NCBI GenBank assembly: GCA_039970095.1
Contig: JBDVMP010000107.1
Location: forward strand, 62,001-126,000
Length of the DNA stretch: 64,000 nt
Reading direction: 5' to 3'
Source: JAMZMI01 sp039970095
Lineage (GTDB): Bacteria > Bacteroidota > Bacteroidia > Cytophagales > Cyclobacteriaceae
The position numbers and the translations under genes are program-made. How positions within the stretch are numbered: position 1 is the stretch's first letter; each line of letters starts with the position of its first letter. Below, piece by piece: positions 16,386-25,770 of this stretch. The notes beneath the pieces were generated by a model. That model did no database searches. It was given only the letters and a program-made list of their open reading frames with translations, and had not been told where the DNA came from.

Positions 16386-17348
16386 TCAGTATCTTACCGA
16401 TGCACGCTGCAACCTGTCGTTGATGGCTCTTCCTAATCCTTCTTCAGGAAACTTTTCTGTAATAATCAGTTCCACTTCGGGGACATCCATTTCGCGCAAA
16501 GCGGAGAATATACCCTGAGCTGCAGCGTCCAAATTGCTGGTTCGCGACAAAACGATTTGCCTGACTGGTTGGGAATTAGAAAAGTCATTTACAAAGCTGA
16601 TGATCCCAATTCGTTTGGTTGGATACTTTTTTATCAATTCGTTGATATCTCCAATGATGACAGGTTTGCCCGGGGCGTAGTGTGACTTGAGCATGCCGGG
16701 AGCTACGGGATTGGAGCTTTTGTTCAGAGTGACCCGCACCGGACCAATCAGTTCTTCTATTTCCTCTATTGATTTTCCACCTAAACGGAAAACCGACGGT
16801 CTGTCATTGTCGTCAAACCCTATGATGGTGGACTCTACTCCAATGTGACACGCTCCGCCATCCAATACATATGGAATCTGATCTCCGAGTTGCTGGTCGA
16901 CATGCTGCGCCGTAGTAGGGGAGACGTAACCAAACGGGTTTGCACTGGGGGCGGCAAGTGGGAAATCGAGCTGTGAAAGCAAGGAAAGGGTCAATTCATG
17001 TTGAGGTATTCTCACTGCCACAGTGTCAAGCCCTGAAGTAATCAGGTCAGGAATGGCTGCTTTCTTTTTCAGCAATATGGTCAGCGGTCCGGGCCAAAAG
17101 GTCTTTGCCAGTAGCAGGGCTTTTTCCGGGATATGTTCCACATATTGCTTTACAGCATCAATTGAGTGTGTATGCAGAATCAGTGGGTCGAATTTGGGCC
17201 TGTTTTTGACTTTGAAAATATTTAAAACTGCCTCTTCATTGAGGGCGTTTGCCGCCAGACCATAGACTGTTTCGGTCGGGATACCAACCAGAGATCCTTC
17301 TGAGAGGAGCTGCTTTGCCTGAGCTATGTCCGTACCTATTATGGCCAT
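16386..17348 (-). CDS. L-threonylcarbamoyladenylate synthase (Sua5/YwlC type)
   Basis: 320 residues from the ATG at 17348 (a TTG 18 bases upstream is less likely). Makes threonylcarbamoyl-AMP for the t6A37 modification of ANN-decoding tRNAs. Residues about 10-190 form the YrdC domain: GSLVGIPTETVYGLAANA, KNRPKFDPLILH, PGPLTILLKK, PQHELTLSLLSQLDFPLAAPSAN and STIIGFD. Residues about 225-320 are the Sua5 C-terminal domain, joined by the linker PVAPGMLKSHYAPGKP, which identifies the long Sua5 rather than the short YrdC form. Confidence 0.95.
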   Translation of the reverse strand: MAIIGTDIAQAKQLLSEGSLVGIPTETVYGLAANALNEEAVLNIFKVKNRPKFDPLILHTHSIDAVKQYVEHIPEKALLLAKTFWPGPLTILLKKKAAIPDLITSGLDTVAVRIPQHELTLSLLSQLDFPLAAPSANPFGYVSPTTAQHVDQQLGDQIPYVLDGGACHIGVESTIIGFDDNDRPSVFRLGGKSIEEIEELIGPVRVTLNKSSNPVAPGMLKSHYAPGKPVIIGDINELIKKYPTKRIGIISFVNDFSNSQPVRQIVLSRTSNLDAAAQGIFSALREMDVPEVELIITEKFPEEGLGRAINDRLQRASVRY

Positions 17349-17430
17349 TTTTGGAATTTTCCACAATATTCCGAAAAAAACATCAAAACCTTCAGGCTAA
17401 CTTTATATTTACAGGCAAACTATCAAAGAC

Positions 17431-17586
17431 ATGAATAAGAGTACAAAAAATACACTTCGAATTGTTTCTGTCGTAATCGCGCTGGCTCTAGTGCTGATGG
17501 AACTTGGGTTCGTTCCCAATTTGGTGAACTACCACTTTTGGTTTTTAGTGGCGGCTTACGGGTTGGCTCTTTTTACTTTTAAGTAG
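17431..17586 (+). CDS. Small membrane protein, 51 residues
   Basis: A short plus-strand gene from ATG 17431 to TAG 17586, divergent from the Sua5 gene and convergent with the BNR protein (its stop is one base from the end of that gene). It has a charged start (MNKSTKNTLR) and two hydrophobic segments (IVSVVIALALVLMEL, FWFLVAAYGLALFTF), so it is probably a two-helix inner-membrane protein. Similar tiny proteins are conserved among Bacteroidota as far as I recall; no function is known. Confidence 0.7.
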   Translation: MNKSTKNTLRIVSVVIALALVLMELGFVPNLVNYHFWFLVAAYGLALFTFK

Positions 17587-17587
17587 T

Positions 17588-20398
17588 CTAATTGATATAG
17601 ACCATCCGCTTGGATTTGGTCTTTCCTTTGTAGGTAAGGTGGTAATAGTACATGCCATTTCGCACGAACGAACCGTAGCTGTTTTTACCATCCCATGTCA
17701 CGGAGTTTTGACCAGTGTACTGTGTGCCCCATAGTAGGTTTTTTACTATTTGCCCTTGTGAGTCAAAGATGTCTATACGCACCTCTCCGTCTTCCGGGAT
17801 CGAGAATTCTATCAGTGTTTCATCATCAAATGGGTTGGGGTAGTTCTGAGAAACTTTAAAGTCTGCTTCGATTTCGTTGTTTACGGATATTGGATTTTCA
17901 ATGAATGAGTGAAATACTCCATTGCCGTGAGTAGCCACTACGATACGCCCGTCTAGTCCCCGATAGTCTATCATGGTCACTACCGAACTGCCGATGGTTT
18001 CTTCTGCCTGTTTTACCCATAGGGTATTGGCTCCATCGAGTAAATCTGTTTTATAGAGCCCTATACTGGTGCCAGCAAAATACTCTTTGCCTGATTCCGT
18101 GTGAACAATTTCTATCCAGCGGATGCTCGGACCAGCGCCAGACCCATCAGGGTTTTCTTCCAGGTTGCCACTCACATCTGTAAAGGACTCACACCCATTT
18201 TCAGAAAGAAAGATGGACGGCACGCCATAGTTAGAAAATGTCGCTAGCACAAAGTCTGGGTCTTCAGGATCCGCAGTGATGCAGGAAATGTATCCGAATT
18301 CAGGAAATTCCGAAGGTGTGAATTCAGTTACTTCTTCATCTCCGTCTGAGGAGGCATTCTCTACTTTAAAAATCATCGGGCTTTGGCGGTAGGCTGCTGC
18401 ATACAGCACGTCCTGCACTTTATCCAGGGCGCTAAATACACCTTCACTTATTCTTGTGTCTCTCAGGTCATCCCACCCGGTACTGGTTTTGGTTTGCGAA
18501 CCATTCGGTATTTGAGCCAGATTTCGATTTTTCCAGATGCGATCGCCTCCGGCCAGGTACATTTTGTTGCCGTTGAGAGGGTCAAGCATGAATGGGGTGA
18601 TAAAAAGGTACTCCTGCCCGCTTCGTTCGCCGGCACCAGCCGGATCAACTCTGGCAAAACCTGTGAGGTCATTTTCAGAATCTACGCTGATTCTGAAAAT
18701 CAAGCCTTGCTGGAGACCGACATAAAGAAAATTCTTATCGGGTGCTATTTCCTGGTATGCTCCATCTCCCAAAATCAACCTTGCCCATGACGGATTTTCT
18801 CCAAAAGACTCACGGATGTAACTGCCATTGTCCTGCATGCCGCCTATCATGATGTCGGAGACCTGGTCTTGCTGTTGCTTAATGGTATAAAATTGTGAGG
18901 TTACATATCCGTTGTTGATGCTGGTATAAACTACCGAGTCGTTCAAAATACTATTGGAAATACTCAAGCCTCCGTCATGACAGGATAGGGCTTTGGATGC
19001 ATCAGAAGAATAAAAAAGCAGCAAGTGCTGATCGGCATGATGAGATGGGTATTGTGAGGATGAACCATTGCTTCTATATCCGCCGATCCATTTTGTGTTG
19101 CTGTCAGAGCGGAAGCCATCAGAAGATCTGTAAAGGTTGGTGCCTCCTAAGAAAACGATGTTTTCGTTTTCGGGATGGATGGTCAATACCATGTTGTAAC
19201 CTCCGCTTTGTACTTCAAAATCTCCCGTATCACCACCATGATCAGGAAGGTTGTCGGAGAGGTTTTGCCAGCTGCCAGATGGTTCAAATTCATTAACGGT
19301 ATAGGTGTATTTCCATAGCAGGTTGATTTCTTGTCCGCTATCATTTTCACCTCCATGGGTCAGGAAATAGACGGTGTTGGGAGCTGATGTTCCTGATGCA
19401 ATGATGGTACGCTCATGATGAACAGGCAGGCCTGGAGGAGTGATTTCGAACCAGTTATCTCCATCTACAGCAAAATAATACCCGGCCTGAGGATAGTCTT
19501 CGTTTGTAGAAGTAATCGAGCTCATGCTGGCAAAGAAATGGCCACTTTCATTTTGATGAATGTGCGTGTAGGAGGGGTCAGTAGAGGCATTGATGTCAGT
19601 TTGCTCAGGTAGGTCATAGAGTGCGTTTCCGAGCTTTGCGTCCCAGGTGGCGCCACCGTCTTGTGACCTCAAAACACCCCCGTAAGAAGCTACCCACATC
19701 TCCGTGATATCTGTCCTTTTTTGATTGATAAGGAGCTTCCAGGTGTATTGAAATTGATTGTTGAATACGGTAGGGTCTTCTGTTTGGGTAGATTCAAGAA
19801 AGGCCCAGGTTTCGCCATTGTCACTAGATTTAAGGATGCCATTTCCCCGGTAGGGTGCGCTGACACCTCTGGCTGAATTTCCGACCTGCTCGCCGGTAGC
19901 GGCGTACCAGTTGTTTTGTTTGCCGGCTCGCTTGTCTTGAATGAGGTAGGAAACGCCATTGCGAATTTCCGGATGTGTTGTTCTGAACCATGATCGGCCT
20001 CCTTCGGTGGTCTTCCAGATTCCGCCGGACACTCCGGCAGCTATGATGATGTCCTCATTGCGGATATCAATATCTGCACCTCTCGTTCTGCCGCCCACAT
20101 TGAACGGGCCAGACAGGCTCCACTCCGTTTGCGCTTGTCGCAGTTTGGACTGCTGTACATATTCGGGTTGCGAAAGAAGCTGTTTTTGAAAGGTTAGTTC
20201 CCTTTGTCTGATGTTTTGAGGGATTTCACCTGTTGCTGGATTAACCAGCATCTGATGGTCATAGACCAACCTGGCTGCCGGGTTCTCTTTGGTGCCAAAT
20301 ACGCTTTCTGCATCAGGAGTTTCAAATGAATAGTCGATTTCGTTTTTTGCGTAAAATGAAAAAACGACGATCAGAAGAATAGGAACTAACCTTTTCAA
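17588..20398 (-). CDS. Large secreted BNR/VPS10-like repeat protein with T9SS domain
   Basis: 936 residues from a TTG at 20398 that gives a clean signal peptide (MKRLVPILLIVVFSFYA); no ATG gives a better start. Residues about 90-830 are sialidase/VPS10-type propeller repeats with Asp-box-like motifs (GVSGGIWKTTEGGRSW, GILKSSDNGETW, GVLRSQDGGATW, LFLSENGCESF-type). The end, NYPNPFDDETLIEFSIPEDGEV...GMYYYHL...KSKRMVYIN, is a T9SS type A domain with a FlgD-like fold. Exported, probably surface-attached. It begins a few bases after the stop of a 122-residue companion and forms an operon with it and the genes at 20771 and 21377. Confidence 0.85.
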   Translation of the reverse strand: MKRLVPILLIVVFSFYAKNEIDYSFETPDAESVFGTKENPAARLVYDHQMLVNPATGEIPQNIRQRELTFQKQLLSQPEYVQQSKLRQAQTEWSLSGPFNVGGRTRGADIDIRNEDIIIAAGVSGGIWKTTEGGRSWFRTTHPEIRNGVSYLIQDKRAGKQNNWYAATGEQVGNSARGVSAPYRGNGILKSSDNGETWAFLESTQTEDPTVFNNQFQYTWKLLINQKRTDITEMWVASYGGVLRSQDGGATWDAKLGNALYDLPEQTDINASTDPSYTHIHQNESGHFFASMSSITSTNEDYPQAGYYFAVDGDNWFEITPPGLPVHHERTIIASGTSAPNTVYFLTHGGENDSGQEINLLWKYTYTVNEFEPSGSWQNLSDNLPDHGGDTGDFEVQSGGYNMVLTIHPENENIVFLGGTNLYRSSDGFRSDSNTKWIGGYRSNGSSSQYPSHHADQHLLLFYSSDASKALSCHDGGLSISNSILNDSVVYTSINNGYVTSQFYTIKQQQDQVSDIMIGGMQDNGSYIRESFGENPSWARLILGDGAYQEIAPDKNFLYVGLQQGLIFRISVDSENDLTGFARVDPAGAGERSGQEYLFITPFMLDPLNGNKMYLAGGDRIWKNRNLAQIPNGSQTKTSTGWDDLRDTRISEGVFSALDKVQDVLYAAAYRQSPMIFKVENASSDGDEEVTEFTPSEFPEFGYISCITADPEDPDFVLATFSNYGVPSIFLSENGCESFTDVSGNLEENPDGSGAGPSIRWIEIVHTESGKEYFAGTSIGLYKTDLLDGANTLWVKQAEETIGSSVVTMIDYRGLDGRIVVATHGNGVFHSFIENPISVNNEIEADFKVSQNYPNPFDDETLIEFSIPEDGEVRIDIFDSQGQIVKNLLWGTQYTGQNSVTWDGKNSYGSFVRNGMYYYHLTYKGKTKSKRMVYIN

Positions 20399-20400
20399 CC

Positions 20401-20769
20401 TTATTCTATGATGGTGTTGACTTTGTTGAGTTTACCTTCTTCCAGAGGTGCTGTTTTCACCCCTTCAGCATCGTTGTTGAGGTCGTCTTTTCTGGCATCT
20501 ATGAAGTAGGAGATAGGCTCAAGATCCTTGAATTTAACTCGCCCTTTTTCATCTGTAGTCATAGTGCCGACCGCATTTTCGCTGGCGCGATAATCATCTT
20601 CTGAGGCGTAAATTTTCACAGTAGCACCTTCCACAAAGTTTCCCAGGCCATCTATTACGGTAATCCTCAGTCGGGTAGGTAAAAATCCGTTATCGGTTGG
20701 GCTGAAAGCAAATACACCTAAAAGGATAAGTGCGACCAGCGCGAATGAAGCAAATTTTCGAGTTTTCAT
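20401..20769 (-). CDS. Small exported protein with carboxypeptidase-regulatory-like domain
   Basis: 122 residues from the ATG at 20769. Signal segment MKTRKFASFALVALILLGVFAFS, then one Ig-like beta-sandwich: LRITVIDGLGNFVEGATVKIYASEDDY...GTMTTDEKGRVKFKDLEPISYFIDARKD, the typical pattern of CarboxypepD_reg/SdrD-B-like domains. There is no sorting signal, so it is likely periplasmic. It lies between a 196-residue cytoplasmic-looking protein and the BNR protein, with gaps of 1-2 bases. Confidence 0.7.
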   Translation of the reverse strand: MKTRKFASFALVALILLGVFAFSPTDNGFLPTRLRITVIDGLGNFVEGATVKIYASEDDYRASENAVGTMTTDEKGRVKFKDLEPISYFIDARKDDLNNDAEGVKTAPLEEGKLNKVNTIIE

Positions 20770-20770
20770 T

Positions 20771-21361
20771 TTATTGGTTTTTTGTGTCTGTATTAAGCAA
20801 ATATTTTGCCAGATCATCGAAGTTTTCAGGCTCTTTATAGAGCCTGTCGTTGTAGGCCTGGGCCATCAGTCTGATGAAGCTCGGTTCATCATCTATTGAG
20901 ATCAATTCGATGATAACATTGCCATATTTTTGATCGATAGGAGTAGTGTCAGAAATCCTGTTTTTGAGATAATACTTTTCTTTCGATTCCACATATTTCT
21001 TTTTGCCAGTCACCATGAGGTCACTGACGGATATCTTGTATCCGAGTTCTTGCACCTTTTCTGCCATCAGGTCAAAGAGAAATTTGAAGTGCGTTTTGTC
21101 CAAACTGGAATCATATGTGATAGCAAATCCATTATTTAGATCACTGGAAAAATGATGTACGTCTGGTTTTTTGAGAATTCCATCTTGCTTCAATCGGAGC
21201 GACTCAGCAATATTGTGAAGCAGCTGATTGGGTACTTTCGATTCCTTCCAAAGGAGATATTCATCCAGATAAGAGCTGTTTCTTTTGAGTACTTCGTGCA
21301 GAATCAACCCTGTGGGTTTGGAGGTAAAAAGCTTGTTGTATACCTGATCAAAGAAAGTCAT
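20771..21361 (-). CDS. Conserved-type cytoplasmic protein, function unknown
   Basis: 196 residues from the ATG at 21361, which follows the stop of the giant protein by 15 bases. No signal or membrane segment. A mixed helix/strand protein with the segments DQVYNKLFTSKPTGLILHEVLKR, FKFLFDLMAEKVQELGYKISVSDLMV and KYGNVIIELISIDDEPSFIRLMAQAYNDRLYKEP. I do not recognise a family. The operon position between a gliding-type giant protein and T9SS proteins hints at a role near the envelope, but this is inference only. Confidence 0.6.
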   Translation of the reverse strand: MTFFDQVYNKLFTSKPTGLILHEVLKRNSSYLDEYLLWKESKVPNQLLHNIAESLRLKQDGILKKPDVHHFSSDLNNGFAITYDSSLDKTHFKFLFDLMAEKVQELGYKISVSDLMVTGKKKYVESKEKYYLKNRISDTTPIDQKYGNVIIELISIDDEPSFIRLMAQAYNDRLYKEPENFDDLAKYLLNTDTKNQ

Positions 21362-21376
21362 ATTGAGTAAACTCAA

Positions 21377-24300
21377 TTATCTGATAAGTGTTACAGAACC
21401 ATACTGTACGATATCTCCAATACCAGGTTCGAGCGTACTGGTAAAGATCATTTTATAGGCGTACGTTTCAGGAGGAGCAGGTTTGTTTTGGAAGGTGCCG
21501 TCCCACCTAAAGTTGGCGTCTTTAGAGTTGAATACGATCTGTCCCCATCTGTTGTAAATGTATATTTCAAACGTGTTGATGTATTCATTTGGGAAAACAA
21601 AGAACTCTTCGTTCATGCCATTGCCATTGGGGCTGAATGCATTAGGAGCAGCTATTTCACGGAAACAGCTAAGCTCGGCTTGTAATCTTACCGTATCTGT
21701 TTGCAGACACTGCGGGTCGATAACCTGCCTTGCACTCACATAATATACACCTGTGTCCAGATTCTGAATCCTGATGTTGGAAGCACTTCTATTTTCCTCT
21801 ATATATACCGAATCGCCATTGCTATCAAGTACGCGTATGTCAACCCTGGTACCTGCAAAATTTCTCAATACCACCCTGATATCCCCCGAGCGGAAACATC
21901 CATTGTCAGAATTTGCTTCCATTTCAAATGGCGCATCATCTTCAAGTAAAAACACTTCCACGTTTTGACAGCCGGTGACATTGTTTGTGGCCGTGAGTAC
22001 ATAACTGCCGGAACCGAGATTGTCAATACTTGGCGTGGCACCAGGTCCATCAAAATTGAACGGCCCATAGGTGGCTGTATCTCCAACAAGTTCATAAGTA
22101 TAGTTGCCAGTTTCATTGAATTGCACGATGACAGAGCCATTTGCTTCGCTACAGTCCGGCTGCACTATTGGTCCTTGCTCCAGGTCAGGTTCGGGTAGAA
22201 TGGTGACTTCCACACTGTCAGTAGCCACGCATCCGGTAAAGGTGTTGGTGATGGAACCATAATACATAAATGTGCCGGCTATGCTCGTTCTGACATCTTG
22301 CATGGCATCTGTGCCAATGACAACAGAGTCTCTTCTCCACTCATAGGTAGAATTGGAAGTGGATGCATCTAAGGTGACAACAGGATCATTTTGACATAGG
22401 GTCAGGTCTTCGCCCAGGTCCAAAACACTGAACCCATCTCCGATAACTACCGTCAAGGTGTCTGAGCTACAGCCGGTAGCAGGGTCTATTATGGCGGCAT
22501 CTATAAGACCCGTTTGGGTGAAAGTAACAGAGCGGGTAGAATCCCCAGATGACCAATAATAAGTCAGTGAGGGGTCATCCTGATCCCAAAGTGTAAGGGT
22601 AACCTGACCGCCACAAAGAGCCGTGTCGGATGGGATTTGCGGCACTTCAGGAATGAGATTTGCCACCACGTTCACAAAAAGCGTATCGTAAAATGGATTG
22701 CCAAAAAGTCCGCAACCTTCAATATATAACGTGGCTATGGTGTCTATTGGAGCAGAGTAAACGTGCGTGGTATCAGGTGATGTTAGTCCACCGATTTGCT
22801 GGCCATCTCCAAAATCCCATGCAAAAACTTCAACGTGTTGGTTGGGGTCATATCCCGAACCGGAAAAAAATGTTTCATGACCAACACATGCCGCAGAAAC
22901 AGTAGCACTGGCCTGAGAGCCTGAACCTCCATCCTGAATGAAATTCGGCAATCCTTTTCGGCTCATCTGACCGTTTCCATCGTTGATGGTCAGTGCATCT
23001 TCCTGAAAAGTAGGATTAGAATCAGGGGCAGTTATAGAACCTACACTGGCACTGTTTTCAATGGCCAGATAAATGACTCCATCTGGCCCCATTTGAAGTG
23101 CTCCATAACCAGGAAGGGTGGGACTTCCAATAGGCGTTTTTGTTGACTCTATATCTGCAGCCGCATTCGGAGTGTTTAGGCTATCCAGATCATATTGGAG
23201 GATTTTAGAAGGAGTGCCATCGAGGGATACATACAACTTTCCGCCATCGGTCGAGTACTCCAGACCGTAAGCTCTGGCTCCTCCGGATTCATCCAAATCA
23301 ATGAGTCGTGGGTTTTGAATGGCTCCATTGAAAAAGTTGAAATCCAGTATTTCTACAAAATTGGAATCCCCGGGGATAAGCACCGCCAGGTCCGTGACCT
23401 GCGGCGAAAATTTCATGTACCCTGAGTGATTGTCTTCGATTTCCTTGCGATGTGGCTCACCGATGGAGGAATGGGTGGCGGCAGAAATACCATTGGCCTG
23501 AATGGAATATACCCGGTAGTTGTTATTGCCGAATTCATGGGTCAATAGAATAGGGCTGTCAAAACCAGATGATGCCACTCGCTCACTGCTTCTATCCATT
23601 AGGCGGACTCCTTTTTTTATTACCGCTCCGCGTGCTGTGTCTTGTTTGATATCCACTATCGAATATTTGAGCTGGTATGTATCATCGCCATACACTTCTT
23701 CTGTGGTGAAGATGTAAAAAAAGGTGTCATCATCGGCGAAAGGTATGATCAGAGCAGATTGAGCCGCCGAACTGTCCCCACCAATGAGGGTTCCGTTTTG
23801 CATTACTTCATGCTCTTTGTTCCAGACAGTGGAGCCGTTGGTGTAGAAAAGCAGGTTGCCTTCTACATCCGATATGGAGGCACACCCTTCTGGGGAATAC
23901 ATGATATTGTCATCAAACAGTGGTTGCCCATTTCCCGAAGAAAAATCTATAGCGGCTTGTTCTCCGAAGTACCATTGGCTGCTGGGTGGCTGTGGCTGAG
24001 AAAGGTAAACTGTAACGGCTATATCATCATACGTTGTGCAGCCATTACTCAATGTCACATTGACCCAGTAGTTTCTGGTGGTGTCATCATCCACCATGAG
24101 TGTTCTGGTGGTGTCTCCCGTATTCCAAACATAAGAAGCCAAAGGGTCTGAAATGCCAGGATCGAGAGCATACCCTTCACCCTGGCAAATGGTGGTGTCC
24201 ATTCCCAGATATGCCGTATCTATTGGTGTGATGGTGATGCTTTTCATAGCAGTTCCAAAACGGCCATTGAGCTCTGCTATAAGAGTGACATCATAGGTTC

Positions 24301-25642
24301 CTGCCTGCATTTCTCGCAAAGGGGCAGACCCCACAGTGCCATATCCATCATTGAATAACCAGAAATAGTTGTTTGGTTCTGGGTTTACGTCAGGGAAAAA
24401 CTGGGTTGTGTTGCCCTGGCAGGTGCCAAGAAAATCGAAATCAACTTTATCAAAAATCGGTAGATAGGGCGGTGCAAATGAAGGAAACTGCCGGCCATTG
24501 AAGTCCTCGTCAAAAAGAGGGTCTTCATACACAGTCAACAAGGCCAGCTGATCCGCGAAATCGATCCTGGCGAGCGTATAAGGGTCGGTGGCGTTGGCTT
24601 CCTGATACAGGTGATAAATTCTTTGGTCTATACCTCGCCTAAGTCCATAACTGCGGTGAACCGTATTGCCTCCAATAGGGCCATAGATCGTGAAGGGGTC
24701 GGTGTTGACTGTATCGGACAAGTCTATCTGATATATGCCGCCGGCGTTGGTTGTGTTTCCCAATACGGAGTAGTAGAGTTTCTGGCCGTCCGCTGACCAT
24801 TCCACGTCATAGATTTCATCAGGACCGCCTGTGTTTCGGTATGATTTTTTGATTGTAAATGTCCCTGTCGTTGTATTAAAATTGGTGATCAACACATTTC
24901 TATTGGCATTTTTTGGAGCGAATGCTACGTCTATAGAATCATTGTTGTGTACATAATGGCCAAAATGGTTCACCTCAAATGCGGGTATGGAAGTATCGAA
25001 AAGCGTGGTGTCTTTGGTTGTGAAAACACCTCCTGCAGCAATGTTGGTGATGTGAATGACATAAGTGCTTCTGTCTTGAGTAATGAGCCAGTAGCTCAAC
25101 CCGTCACCTGATTCCAGGATGATCATGCCTTCAGATGGGTTGGTTATTCCCGTTGGGTTGTTGATTGTACCGACCATTTCTCCAAGAGGAAAACGGGCGG
25201 AAGTGCTCAGGCCGGGCAGGCTGGAGTCAACCGTACTTACATTGATGGCAGTATCCGAATTGGTGAAAATATAATATTGATCAAGATTACCCGGAACAGG
25301 GCAGGTAGCTACCGCTTGGTTTTTGTCTGTATTTGCCGAAAGGCGATCTCCGAAAATGCCGGGAAGCAGGTTGTGATTGGCGTCATATATCCTGTTTCCA
25401 TCGGTATAGAAAAGTAAATCACCTGTGAACTGATTGTTGATCACGGACGATCCACCAAGCCCGAAAGGCTCGCTTTGATCCTCTTCCAGCACCACGTCTC
25501 TACCGCTTTTGTCGAAGACCAGATTGTGCCGACCATCTCCAAAAAACCAGTTTTTTTCCGTAATATTCTGAGCTGAAAGGCTACCAGAAAAAATAAGGCA
25601 TAAAATGCCTGCACATACACCTGAATGAAACAGATTCCTCAT
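21377..25642 (-). CDS. Giant secreted protein with PKD domains and gliding-type (CHU_C) C-terminus
   Basis: 1421 residues. Signal peptide (1-24, ends SLSAQ); two similar halves of about 450 residues that begin with a 'WFFGDGRHNLVFD / WYFGEQAAIDFSSG' motif and read as propeller-like repeats; PKD/Ig-like domains (VDFDFLGTCQGNTTQFFP, VFAWDFGDGQQIGG); then Ig-like segments rich in Cys-flanked loops; and finally the type B sorting domain (CHU_C): AAPNAFSPNGNGMNEEFFVFP, IYIYNRWGQIVFNS, WDGTF, and YGSVTLIR at the very end. Type B domains are exported by the T9SS with a dedicated PorP/SprF partner, and such a gene (25771) is divergent to it. Likely an adhesin-like surface protein. Confidence 0.85.
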   Translation of the reverse strand: MRNLFHSGVCAGILCLIFSGSLSAQNITEKNWFFGDGRHNLVFDKSGRDVVLEEDQSEPFGLGGSSVINNQFTGDLLFYTDGNRIYDANHNLLPGIFGDRLSANTDKNQAVATCPVPGNLDQYYIFTNSDTAINVSTVDSSLPGLSTSARFPLGEMVGTINNPTGITNPSEGMIILESGDGLSYWLITQDRSTYVIHITNIAAGGVFTTKDTTLFDTSIPAFEVNHFGHYVHNNDSIDVAFAPKNANRNVLITNFNTTTGTFTIKKSYRNTGGPDEIYDVEWSADGQKLYYSVLGNTTNAGGIYQIDLSDTVNTDPFTIYGPIGGNTVHRSYGLRRGIDQRIYHLYQEANATDPYTLARIDFADQLALLTVYEDPLFDEDFNGRQFPSFAPPYLPIFDKVDFDFLGTCQGNTTQFFPDVNPEPNNYFWLFNDGYGTVGSAPLREMQAGTYDVTLIAELNGRFGTAMKSITITPIDTAYLGMDTTICQGEGYALDPGISDPLASYVWNTGDTTRTLMVDDDTTRNYWVNVTLSNGCTTYDDIAVTVYLSQPQPPSSQWYFGEQAAIDFSSGNGQPLFDDNIMYSPEGCASISDVEGNLLFYTNGSTVWNKEHEVMQNGTLIGGDSSAAQSALIIPFADDDTFFYIFTTEEVYGDDTYQLKYSIVDIKQDTARGAVIKKGVRLMDRSSERVASSGFDSPILLTHEFGNNNYRVYSIQANGISAATHSSIGEPHRKEIEDNHSGYMKFSPQVTDLAVLIPGDSNFVEILDFNFFNGAIQNPRLIDLDESGGARAYGLEYSTDGGKLYVSLDGTPSKILQYDLDSLNTPNAAADIESTKTPIGSPTLPGYGALQMGPDGVIYLAIENSASVGSITAPDSNPTFQEDALTINDGNGQMSRKGLPNFIQDGGSGSQASATVSAACVGHETFFSGSGYDPNQHVEVFAWDFGDGQQIGGLTSPDTTHVYSAPIDTIATLYIEGCGLFGNPFYDTLFVNVVANLIPEVPQIPSDTALCGGQVTLTLWDQDDPSLTYYWSSGDSTRSVTFTQTGLIDAAIIDPATGCSSDTLTVVIGDGFSVLDLGEDLTLCQNDPVVTLDASTSNSTYEWRRDSVVIGTDAMQDVRTSIAGTFMYYGSITNTFTGCVATDSVEVTILPEPDLEQGPIVQPDCSEANGSVIVQFNETGNYTYELVGDTATYGPFNFDGPGATPSIDNLGSGSYVLTATNNVTGCQNVEVFLLEDDAPFEMEANSDNGCFRSGDIRVVLRNFAGTRVDIRVLDSNGDSVYIEENRSASNIRIQNLDTGVYYVSARQVIDPQCLQTDTVRLQAELSCFREIAAPNAFSPNGNGMNEEFFVFPNEYINTFEIYIYNRWGQIVFNSKDANFRWDGTFQNKPAPPETYAYKMIFTSTLEPGIGDIVQYGSVTLIR

Positions 25643-25770
25643 TGACCTAAATAAGGGTTAAATTCCTGAAGGATGTCCTCAGAATCACAACACTAGGTAA
25701 AATTAACATAAAATACTAACGAGCAACTTACCGTTACATTACTTAGATTAGCAACTTTGATTTTTACCAT

